From positions 1 to 12,431 of the forward strand of contig DATKZB010000346.1 of the NCBI GenBank assembly GCA_035528235.1: 12,431 nucleotides of DNA, read 5' to 3'. The translations under genes and the position numbers were made by a program. This document shows, piece by piece, positions 6,848 to 12,431 of the stretch. Below the pieces are notes generated by a model. The model was not told where the DNA came from. It searched no databases and saw only the letters and a list, made by a program, of their open reading frames with translations. The DNA is from DATKZB01 sp035528235 (GTDB lineage Bacteria; Planctomycetota; Phycisphaerae; FEN-1346). How positions within the stretch are numbered: position 1 is the stretch's first letter; each line of letters starts with the position of its first letter.

Positions 6848-6938
6848 GGAAAAGACCCCTCTGTGTCGAAGAGGCAGTCGCGCCGCCGGGCGCCCCCACT
6901 CGCCTCCGCCAACTCGGTCCGCCTCGTCCCTGAAAATC

Positions 6939-8174
6939 CTACAGCGTCCAGGGCGCGCGTTTCGGCCGGTCAACCAAGCGTGCGGCCACGGGGTCGCCGA
7001 TAATCTCTTCCTTGACGGGGTCCCACTTCAACGGCCGCTTGAGCCAGTAGGCGATGTTCCCCAGGTGGCAGACCGTGAGGGTGCGGTGGGCGATCTCGAT
7101 GTCGCGGAACGGCCGCTCGCGGGTCCGGACGCAATGCAGGAAGTCGCCAAAGATGCCGCCGTTGCCCTTGTAGTTGGGGATGTGGATGTCGGGCGGCGTC
7201 TCGGGTCTGGCGCCCTTGACGCGCGACGGGATTTCGCCGTCCGTCCCCTTGAACGACAGCATGCCGCCCCAGGCCCCCCCGTGGTGCAGCCGGACGCCGT
7301 TGGCAAACACGTAGGTCAGGTGCTTGACGTCTTTGCCGTCGGGCGGAATAACCTCGACCGGCCCGGTGCGGTGCAGGTCCATGGTGAACAGGGCCCCGCC
7401 GAACGTGTGGGCGCCCCAGTCGGTCATACCGCCGCCCGAGAAGTCGCGGCAGCCGCGCCAGTTGAACGGGTGGTAGTCTTTGTTGTACGCCCGCCACGGG
7501 GCCGGGCCCAGCCACAGATTCCAGTCCATGCCTTCGGGCACGGGCTGGGCGGGCCGGCGCATCTCGTCGGACGGGCCGCCCACGTTCACATAGCCCTCGC
7601 GGACCTGGCCGATGGCCCCGCCGCGCACCATCCGGTGGAACCAGTTGTAGTCGCCCCAGACACGTTGGCTGCCGCCCGAGAAGACGCGACCGTAGCGGCG
7701 GGCCGTCTCGACCATGATCCGGCCCTCGCGGATGGTGAGCGACTCGGGCTTCTCGCAGTAGACGTCCTTGCCGTTCTTCAAGGCCTCGGTGGTTACGATG
7801 GCGTGCCAATGGTCGGGCGTGGCACAGAAGACGGCATCGAGGTCCTTGCGGCCGACGAGTTCGCGGAAGTCTCCGTAGGCCTCGCATCCCTGGTCGCCGT
7901 AGTGGCGGTCGACGCTGGTCTTGGCGCGGTAGCGAGCGGTCTTATCGACGTCGCAGACCGCGACGTTCTGGACCTGCTTGAAACCCATGAACCCGCCCAT
8001 GTCGCCCGAGCCCTGGCCGCCTACGCCCACAAAACCCATGACGATGCGGTCGCTGGGGGCAGGGCGGTCGCCGGCACCCAGCGCCGACGCCGACACCACG
8101 TACGGCGCGGCCCCGGCCGCGAGCAGCCCCTTCAGGAACATCCGCCGTGTCACGCCCCTGCCTGTGGTCGCCAT
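6939..8174 (-). CDS. Gfo/Idh/MocA-family oxidoreductase with Tat signal
   Basis: The 411-residue product starts at ATG 8174-8172 with AGGAGG (8187-8182) 7 bases upstream. The N-terminus has a twin-arginine signal (TRRMFLKG, residues 9-16, then a hydrophobic stretch), so it is exported folded with its cofactor. The Rossmann nucleotide-binding glycine motif is GFVGVGGQG (47-55), CDVD (74-77) ends the second strand, and the family signature CEKP (140-143) carries the conserved lysine. The C-terminal domain contains WLGPAPWRAYN (221-231) and GGGMTDWGAHTFGG (247-260), typical of the planctomycete members. These enzymes oxidise or reduce sugars, inositols or related polyols with NAD(P); the exact substrate is not evident. 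It is the first gene of a likely two-gene unit with the HzsA-related protein and is divergent from the lipoprotein gene. Confidence 0.92.
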   Translation of the reverse strand: MATTGRGVTRRMFLKGLLAAGAAPYVVSASALGAGDRPAPSDRIVMGFVGVGGQGSGDMGGFMGFKQVQNVAVCDVDKTARYRAKTSVDRHYGDQGCEAYGDFRELVGRKDLDAVFCATPDHWHAIVTTEALKNGKDVYCEKPESLTIREGRIMVETARRYGRVFSGGSQRVWGDYNWFHRMVRGGAIGQVREGYVNVGGPSDEMRRPAQPVPEGMDWNLWLGPAPWRAYNKDYHPFNWRGCRDFSGGGMTDWGAHTFGGALFTMDLHRTGPVEVIPPDGKDVKHLTYVFANGVRLHHGGAWGGMLSFKGTDGEIPSRVKGARPETPPDIHIPNYKGNGGIFGDFLHCVRTRERPFRDIEIAHRTLTVCHLGNIAYWLKRPLKWDPVKEEIIGDPVAARLVDRPKRAPWTL

Positions 8175-8322
8175 CGACGCTCCTCCTTCCGACGTGGTCC
8201 TCGGGTCACGTACCGCCGACCATGTTACTTGGCGGCGCCGCTGGCCGCAAGAAGTGTCTCGGCAAATGTTGTGGACCCGGCGCCGCCCAGGCCAAGGCTT
8301 AGGCCGACAATGCTACTTGTTG

Positions 8323-8429
8323 CGCGGTGGCCTTCCCAGGCCACCGCGAGTTGGCGCTGGGCAACCTCTCGCGGCGGCCTAGGAAGGCCGCCGCGCACGG
8401 TGGGGGCCGGGCCGCCGCGCACGGTGGGG
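8323..8429. repeat. Two strong palindromes and a 24-bp tandem unit in the divergent intergenic region
   Basis: CGCGGTGGCCT (8323-8333) and AGGCCACCGCG (8338-8348) form an 11-bp stem with loop TCCC. CGCGGCGGCCT (8370-8380) and AGGCCGCCGCG (8385-8395) form a second 11-bp stem with loop AGGA. The stems differ at one base pair. The second runs into a direct repeat: GGCCGCCGCGCACGGTGGGG at 8386-8405 and again at 8410-8429 (period 24). All lie in the 381-base gap (8175-8555) between divergent genes. Neither stem is followed by a T-run. They look like dispersed REP-type palindromes; the hairpin at 12072-12100 has a related GCGCGGTGG arm. Nothing else in this gap is clearly a promoter. Confidence 0.8.
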
Positions 8430-8555
8430 ACGGAGCGGCCCAGGAGTCTGCGAAAAGGCTTGCACGCGCCCCCCGGTCGATGCGCTAATACGCGCCGTGG
8501 CATGTCCCGAAGGCGATGACCCGGACGGTGCGGGTCCAGTCAGGAGGCAGTGACG

Positions 8556-9251
8556 ATGAAAACGGCAGCGCTGGTGTGCGTGGCAACGATTATCCTGGGG
8601 ACGGTCCTGGCGGGATGCGAGCCGACGGCCAGCCGGCCGGCGACCATGAAGGCGCCCAGCCAGGCCGTCAGCGAACTCGTCATGCCTGCCGACAAGGCGA
8701 CCCCCTTCATCACCGAGAAGGACTTCGTGATGAACTGGCTGGTGCTGGGCCCCATCGCGTTCACGGAGTCGGACTTCGGCGGCGACCAGCAGCAGCCGTC
8801 GACCGACAACGAATTCGTCAAGAACGAGGCCGCGCTCGACGGCACCCAAAAGGCGCCCCAGGGCGCCACGTGGCAGGAGAAACTCTTCAACGGCGACGTC
8901 CAGGCCGGCCAGGTCGACCTCAATGCCCTCTACAACGAGGCCGACCACTCCGCCGCCTACGCCGTGGCGTGGCTCAAGTGCACCGACGACGTCAAAGACG
9001 CCAAACTGTACGTCGGCAGCGACGATTACCTCAAGGTATGGATCAACGGTAAACTCGTCCACACCTACAAGACCGTTCGCCGCGCCAGCAACCAGGACCA
9101 GGACTGCATCAAGGGCATCCGCCTCGAGAAGGGGTACAACCACGTCGTCGTCAAGTGCGTCGACGTGGTGTTAGGCTGGGACTTCTACTTCCGTCTGACC
9201 GACGCCAAAGACCGTCCCATCGTCGCCAAGCCCGTCGTCAAGATGAAGTAG
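8556..9251 (+). CDS. Lipoprotein of unknown function
   Basis: The 231-residue product is started at ATG 8556 because AGGAGG (8542-8547) is 8 bases upstream; the in-frame GTG at 8550 is too close to that site. The N-terminus carries a lipoprotein signal with lipobox LAGC (18-21), so C21 would be acylated. The mature region starts with a low-complexity linker, then a beta-rich domain: NWLVLGPIAFTESDFGG (around 58-74), later AKLYVGSDDYLKVWINGKLV with YNHVVVKCVDVVLGWDFYFR near the C-terminus. This 'GSDDYLKVWINGK' pattern recalls carbohydrate-binding or PA14-like beta-sandwich modules common in planctomycete surface proteins, but I cannot name the family with confidence. The PQQ-propeller gene follows after 33 bases on the same strand, so the two are likely co-transcribed. 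Confidence 0.82.
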   Translation: MKTAALVCVATIILGTVLAGCEPTASRPATMKAPSQAVSELVMPADKATPFITEKDFVMNWLVLGPIAFTESDFGGDQQQPSTDNEFVKNEAALDGTQKAPQGATWQEKLFNGDVQAGQVDLNALYNEADHSAAYAVAWLKCTDDVKDAKLYVGSDDYLKVWINGKLVHTYKTVRRASNQDQDCIKGIRLEKGYNHVVVKCVDVVLGWDFYFRLTDAKDRPIVAKPVVKMK

Positions 9252-9284
9252 TGCGACCTCAAGGATCCTGACAAGGGGACGCGG

Positions 9285-10550
9285 GTGAGACGTCTCGTCG
9301 CTGCAGGTCGGGTCGCCCTGATGGTTGCCATGGGTCTTGGCGTTGCCGTGTCGGCGTGCCGCGCGGCCGGGGCCGAGTGGTCGCGCTTTCACGGGCCCAA
9401 CGGCCAGGGCATCTCGGACGCCACAACCATCCCCGCCACGTGGACCGAGAAAGATTACAACTGGAAGGTCGAATTGCCCGGCGGCGGGCACTCGTCACCC
9501 GTGGTCTGGGGCGACCGCATCTTTCTGACGAGCGCCGACGCCGAGTCCGCCAAACGCATCCTCCTGTGCCTGAACGCCGCCGACGGGGCCACGATCTGGA
9601 AACGCGAATACGAGTCGAAGCCCTGTCACCTCAACGGTCTGAACAGTTATGCCGCGACGACCCCCGCCGTCGACGCCCAGCGCGTGTACGTGACGTGGGG
9701 AACGCCCGACGAGCAGCCCGTCGTCGCCCTGGACCATGACGGCAAGGAAGTCTGGCGGCGCGACCTGGGGCCGTTCCAGAGCCAGCACGGGCACGGGCCG
9801 TCGCCCATGGTGCTGGGCCAGGCGGTCATCGTGCCGAACGACCAGATGGGCAAGAGTTGCCTCGTGGCTCTCGATGCCGCCACCGGCAAGACGCTGTGGC
9901 AGACTGAGCGTAACAGCCGCCGGGCCGCCTATTCCACGCCCTGCGTCTACCAGGCCGACGGCGGCGCTGCCGAACTCATTTTCACGAGCACCGCCCACGG
10001 CATCACCAGCGTCGACCCGGTCACCGGCAAGGTGAATTGGGAGGCCGGCGACGTCTTCCCCGAACGCGTCGTCAGTTCGCCGGTGGTGGCGGGCGGCCTG
10101 ATTCTGGGCACGTGTGGCACGGGCGGCAAAGGCCGGAGCGTGGTGGCGGTCCGTCCCCCCGCCAAGGGGTCCGCGGTCGCGGCCGAGGTGGCGTGGGAAC
10201 TCAAGAAAGACGCCCCGTACGTCCCCACGAGCGTCTGCCGCGAGGGCCTGGTGTTCACGTGGACCGAGGGCGGCGTGGTCCAGTGCGTCCGCGCCGCCAC
10301 GGGCGAATCGGTCTGGCGCGAACGGGTGGACGGCAACTATTACGCCTCGCCCGTGTGCGTCGGGGGACGGATCTACAACGTGTCGACGAAGGGCGACGTC
10401 GTGGTCGTCGCGGCGGCCGAGCAGTTCAAACTCCTTGGCCGCAACCCCCTCGGCGAAAAGAGCCACGCCACACCCGCCATCGCCGGCGGCCGGATGATTT
10501 TCCGGACCTGGTCGCACCTCGTTTGCGTCGGCGGCAAGACGGGCGGTTGA
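9285..10550 (+). CDS. Exported PQQ-type beta-propeller protein (BamB-like repeats)
   Basis: The 421-residue product is started at GTG 9285, supported by AAGGGG (9273-9278) 6 bases upstream and by a complete signal peptide (residues 1-30). The signal contains VSAC (22-25), which fits a lipobox, so it could be a lipoprotein. The mature protein opens with EWSRFHGPNGQGISD, the usual start of planctomycete PQQ-repeat proteins, and contains repeated blades of the type ALDAATGKTLWQTE, VDPVTGKVNWEAGD and VRAATGESVWRERV. A central HGHGPSPMV segment is also typical. No cofactor-binding dehydrogenase motifs are evident, so it is more likely a structural or binding propeller than a quinoprotein dehydrogenase. 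It is probably the second gene of an operon with the preceding lipoprotein. BamB itself is not implied: no bam context is present. Confidence 0.88.
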   Translation: MRRLVAAGRVALMVAMGLGVAVSACRAAGAEWSRFHGPNGQGISDATTIPATWTEKDYNWKVELPGGGHSSPVVWGDRIFLTSADAESAKRILLCLNAADGATIWKREYESKPCHLNGLNSYAATTPAVDAQRVYVTWGTPDEQPVVALDHDGKEVWRRDLGPFQSQHGHGPSPMVLGQAVIVPNDQMGKSCLVALDAATGKTLWQTERNSRRAAYSTPCVYQADGGAAELIFTSTAHGITSVDPVTGKVNWEAGDVFPERVVSSPVVAGGLILGTCGTGGKGRSVVAVRPPAKGSAVAAEVAWELKKDAPYVPTSVCREGLVFTWTEGGVVQCVRAATGESVWRERVDGNYYASPVCVGGRIYNVSTKGDVVVVAAAEQFKLLGRNPLGEKSHATPAIAGGRMIFRTWSHLVCVGGKTGG

Positions 10551-10603
10551 TGTGTCATATGTGCCACGGCTTGCTTGCACGTGTATAGCGGTAGCGTTGT
10601 ATC

Positions 10604-10812
10604 AGCCCCGCGAGGGGCGGTTGGTCTGTAGCCATGGGCGAGAGCCCGTGGAATCGGGAGTCCCAACCCCCTTTGTTTCAAGCCCCGTCAGGGGCGACTG
10701 AGACCAGTCGCCCCTGACGGGGCTCAAAGAAGAAGAAAACGTGGGAAGGTCGGGCGTCCGCGATCCCCGGGGTTGCCCCCGGGGCTACAGACCAATCGCC
10801 CCTGGCGGGGCT
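10604..10812. repeat. Mirrored REP-like palindrome cluster
   Basis: A 30-bp sequence at 10604-10633 recurs inverted at 10783-10812 with two mismatches. Each arm contains the 16-base motif AGCCCCGYSAGGGGCG (10604-10619 forward, 10797-10812 reverse). Inside the arms are hairpins CCATGGGC/GCCCGTGG (10632-10651, one wobble pair) and CCCCGGGG/CCCCGGGG (10765-10784). In the centre is a long perfect palindrome (10681-10724). The cluster fills the 302-base gap between convergent genes (10551-10852), a common location for REP/BIME elements. No gene is evident here. Confidence 0.85.
10681..10724. repeat. 20-bp perfect-stem hairpin
   Basis: AGCCCCGTCAGGGGCGACTG (10681-10700) pairs perfectly with its complement at 10705-10724, leaving only a 4-base loop (AGAC). 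CTTTG (10671-10675) and CAAAG (10725-10729) could extend the structure past a bulge. It is built from two inverted copies of the AGCCCC...GGGGCG motif. The plus strand after it is A-rich rather than T-rich, so it is not a standard terminator, though it could stabilise the 3' end of the upstream mRNA. Confidence 0.9.
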
Positions 10813-10852
10813 CACGCACCGCGTGCCCGCCTCAGCCGACCGCCCTGCACGT

Positions 10853-11815
10853 TTACGCCTTCCGGCGCAGGACCACGGCTGCGCCGCCCAGTGCCAGGAG
10901 GGCGAGCGTGGCGGGCTCCGGCACGATCTCCATCTCCCAATTCACGCCGAAGTACACGTTGCTCTGCGTTTCATCGAACAGGTACGCGCCGCCGTCGGAA
11001 CCTAGGTTGATCCGGACCTGCGTCGTCGTGTCGCGGAAGATCAGCAGGTCGATCGGCGTGTAATCGCCGGGGGTGTCTCCGAAGCGCAGGTCCTGCCCGT
11101 TCGTCTCCAGGACGGACCCCAGGTCCCACGGATTGCCGTTGACGCTCTCAAAGGCGAAAAGGCCGTAGGGAACGGAATTCGCTCCGTAGGTCGTTTGCAC
11201 GTCGGCCGGATCGTAGGTCAGGGCGGCCTCGAAGCCGTCCGTCGGCGGACTGCCGAGGCCGAACGGCGAGCCGTTCATCGTGCCGTCGGGCGTGAAGGTG
11301 TAATCGACGCATCCCGCCGAGGCTGCCTGGCTCACGCTGGTCTGGAAGTACTCGTTGACACGGAGGTCGTCGAAGACCGCGCCCCCGGTGGTTCCTACAT
11401 TGATGCGGGCGCCGGTGCCGAGGTCCTTGAAGATGAGCAGGCCGTTCGTCACAGACCACTGGCCGTCTTCCGGCGGCAATTCCAGGTCTTGGCCGTTCTT
11501 CTCGGGAACGTCCATAGACCAGGGCAGCCCGCCGTCCGTGGCAAAGCGGTAGTCTGCCGCGGCGACGAACCGCCGCAGAATCTCGGACATGACGTAGTCG
11601 GCACTGTCGAACGTGATCGTGCCGCCGAACGGATCGGTCGGCGCGTGCGCAAGCCCGAACGGATTGCCGTTCCTGGTGCCGTTGGGCGTGAAGGTGTACT
11701 CGAGTGTGTACACCACCGCCGCAGCCGGTGCCGCCGAGATCCCCAGGATCGCCGCGCCCGCCAGTAGCATCACCCCCACTGCCGCCGCCCTCGCCACGTT
11801 CTTTACGCTGATCAT
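10853..11815 (-). CDS. PEP-CTERM anchored protein with an internally duplicated domain
   Basis: The 320-residue product starts at ATG 11815-11813, chosen over a longer frame because AAGGAG (11828-11823) lies 7 bases upstream and a Sec signal follows (residues about 8-33). It ends with a classic PEP-CTERM sorting signal: VPEP (298-301), a hydrophobic helix (ATLALLALGGAAVVL) and a basic RRKA tail, which directs exosortase-dependent surface anchoring. The mature part has two copies of one module of about 120 residues: residues 37-157 and 170-289, with matching pairs YTFTPNGTRNGNPFGL / YTFTPDGTMNGSPFGL, NGQDLEL / NGQDLRF, LLIFKDLGTGARINVG / LLIFRDTTTQVRINLG and NEYF / NVYF. I do not recognise the module. 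A promoter and structured leader lie upstream. No exosortase is visible in the window. Confidence 0.9.
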   Translation of the reverse strand: MISVKNVARAAAVGVMLLAGAAILGISAAPAAAVVYTLEYTFTPNGTRNGNPFGLAHAPTDPFGGTITFDSADYVMSEILRRFVAAADYRFATDGGLPWSMDVPEKNGQDLELPPEDGQWSVTNGLLIFKDLGTGARINVGTTGGAVFDDLRVNEYFQTSVSQAASAGCVDYTFTPDGTMNGSPFGLGSPPTDGFEAALTYDPADVQTTYGANSVPYGLFAFESVNGNPWDLGSVLETNGQDLRFGDTPGDYTPIDLLIFRDTTTQVRINLGSDGGAYLFDETQSNVYFGVNWEMEIVPEPATLALLALGGAAVVLRRKA

Positions 11816-11839
11816 CGCCAATCTCCTTGTGCCATGCGG

Positions 11840-11886
11840 TCCCAAAGACAAAGGGCGATCTCCGGACCTCCCCCGGAAATCGCCCT
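11840..11886 (-). promoter_or_regulatory. Terminator-like hairpin in the PEP-CTERM gene leader
   Basis: On the minus strand AGGGCGAT (11886-11879) pairs with ATCGCCCT (11859-11852); after a 2x2 internal loop a further CCGG/CCGG stem (11876-11873 with 11865-11862) closes a 7-base loop. The stem is followed by TTTGTCTTT (bases 11852-11844), resembling an intrinsic terminator inside the untranslated leader, 24 bases before the ribosome binding site's outer edge region. A second stem, CCGGAC/GTCCGG (11915-11920 with 11942-11947) enclosing CCCCG/CGGGG (11925-11929 with 11934-11938), lies nearer the promoter. This arrangement suggests attenuation, though no known riboswitch is recognised. Confidence 0.45.
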
Positions 11887-11969
11887 GTGCCAACCGACTT
11901 AGATTCTACGCCAACCGGACCGGCCCCCGCAATCGGGGCATGTCCGGCCCGTGTATTCCCGCAAGGATA

Positions 11970-11998
11970 GTAATACCTCACGATTCGGGACGTGTCAA
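11970..11998 (-). promoter_or_regulatory. Near-consensus promoter for the PEP-CTERM gene
   Basis: On the minus strand TTGACA (11998-11993), a perfect -35 hexamer, is followed after exactly 17 bases by TATTAC (11975-11970). Transcription would start near 11963, giving a leader of about 148 nt before the ATG at 11815. This is the best promoter match in the window. Confidence 0.65.
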
Positions 11999-12071
11999 GG
12001 ACGTTTTCGGAAAAAGGGGCCGCGCGGTCGCGGAGCACCCACCCTTTCATGGGATGGCATGCTGGATTGTG

Positions 12072-12314
12072 GCGCGGTGGGTCGGGAGTACCCACCGCGC
12101 AAACACGCGCCGTCGTCGAGTGCCGAAGGCACGAAAGAGAATAGCCCACGGCGTAAGCCGTGGGAAACCGTGGCCACGAATCGCGTTCGTCCAAGCCCCG
12201 CAGGGGCGGCAGGATGACCGGCGCGTCGGCGTCCTTTCGCCCCTGACGGGGCTGCACTACAAACAACGGATGTGGATTGCTCCGCCGCCTACCCACGGCT
12301 CACGCCGTGGGCTA
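12072..12314. repeat. Second mirrored REP-like palindrome cluster
   Basis: In order: hairpin GCGCGGTGGGT/ACCCACCGCGC (12072-12100, 11-bp stem); hairpin GTGCC/GGCAC (12120-12132); hairpin CCCACGGC/GCCGTGGG (12145-12164); motif AGCCCCGCAGGGGCG (12194-12208); its inverse CGCCCCTGACGGGGCT (12238-12253); and hairpin CCCACGGC/GCCGTGGG again (12292-12311). The 23 bases at 12142-12164 recur inverted at 12292-12314 with one mismatch, so the outer four units are mirror-symmetric. The AGCCCC...GGGGCG motif is shared with the 10604-10812 cluster. The stretch 11999-12338 contains no convincing gene. Confidence 0.85.
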
Positions 12315-12338
12315 TTGCCTGGTCCGAACCGGGTAGAC

Positions 12339-12431
12339 TGTTTACAGAATGATCCGGGCACATGGTTTACAGGTGGTAAGGTGCGTGGGCGAAAGGAGCG
12401 TCGCCCATGCCTTGGACAGAAACGTGTGCCA
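12339..12431 (+). mobile_element. Left end of a probable IS481-family element (runs off window)
   Basis: TGTTTACAG (12339-12347) and a second GGTTTACAG (12364-12372) precede the start of a transposase-like frame. IS481-family elements begin with TGT and often carry repeated TTTACA-type motifs at their ends. The boundary lies 24 bases after the last palindrome of the repeat cluster. The other end is outside the window, so the inverted repeat cannot be checked. Confidence 0.5.
12407..12431 (+). CDS. Probable IS481-family transposase, first eight codons
   Basis: ATG at 12407 follows AAGGAG (12393-12398) by 8 bases, a strong translation start. The frame reads MPWTETCA before the window ends. IS481-family transposases of the 'MPWKET...' type begin almost identically, after which a helix-turn-helix and an integrase core (DDE) are expected. 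Eight residues are too few for certainty; the family call also relies on the adjacent TGTTTACAG end. Confidence 0.55.

Noticed and set aside
8460..8491. Promoter for the lipoprotein gene (TTGCAC and TAATAC)
   Set aside because: The 20-base spacing is outside the usual range, so the match is too weak to annotate.
6399..8519. 706-residue open frame on the plus strand
   Set aside because: It is antisense to the well-supported HzsA-related and Gfo/Idh/MocA genes and its composition is that of a shadow frame. The same applies to the plus-strand frames at 4328-5383 and 5498-6817.
10681..10724. Intrinsic terminator for the PQQ gene
   Set aside because: The stem is excellent, but the downstream plus strand is A/G-rich with no T-run, and the minus strand also lacks one. 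A repeat element is the better reading.
10604..12314. CRISPR array
   Set aside because: The repeats are palindromic, inverted relative to one another and irregularly spaced, without uniform spacers, and no cas genes are present.

Overview
This GC-rich window most likely comes from a Planctomycetota chromosome. The evidence is a set of exported proteins typical of that phylum: a Tat-exported Gfo/Idh/MocA oxidoreductase, a secreted TIM-barrel sugar isomerase/epimerase, a HzsA-related dihaem protein, a PQQ-type beta-propeller, a lipoprotein and a PEP-CTERM anchored protein. All identifications come from reading motifs by eye; no search was run.

Layout, left to right. Positions 1-137 hold the end of an IS630-family insertion sequence (transposase N-terminus on the minus strand). 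It abuts, and appears to truncate, a secreted protein gene (115-594, minus) that has a good promoter and a long structured leader (about 600-853). Positions 873-1705 are a REP-associated tyrosine transposase (RAYT) element with inverted ends, each end tandemly duplicated. Its transposase reading frame is broken by one in-frame TAG. A secreted protein of unknown function follows (1738-2733), then about 680 bases without a convincing gene (minisatellite-like tract, A-tracts, hairpins, a possible promoter). A secreted sugar isomerase-like gene (3414-4310, plus) converges on a two-gene minus-strand unit: Gfo/Idh/MocA oxidoreductase (8174-6939) followed by the HzsA-related protein (6847-4412). A hairpin separates the convergent units. 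Divergent from the oxidoreductase, across an interval rich in palindromes (8175-8555), is a plus-strand pair: lipoprotein (8556-9251) and PQQ-propeller protein (9285-10550). A minus-strand PEP-CTERM protein with an internally duplicated domain (11815-10853) has a near-consensus promoter and a leader containing a terminator-like hairpin. Two clusters of mirrored REP-like palindromes (10604-10812 and about 12072-12314) flank this gene. The right edge (12339-12431) is the beginning of what looks like an IS481-family element.

How it fits together. Nearly all proteins are exported, consistent with extracytoplasmic sugar and redox chemistry: the oxidoreductase and TIM-barrel isomerase are families often found together in oxidative sugar or glycoside breakdown, and the dihaem protein could carry electrons. 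That linkage is inference. The most notable features are the HzsA-like protein lacking the tyrosine expected at the unusual haem site of hydrazine synthase, the broken RAYT with duplicated ends, two structured 5' leaders, and the mirrored repeat clusters.
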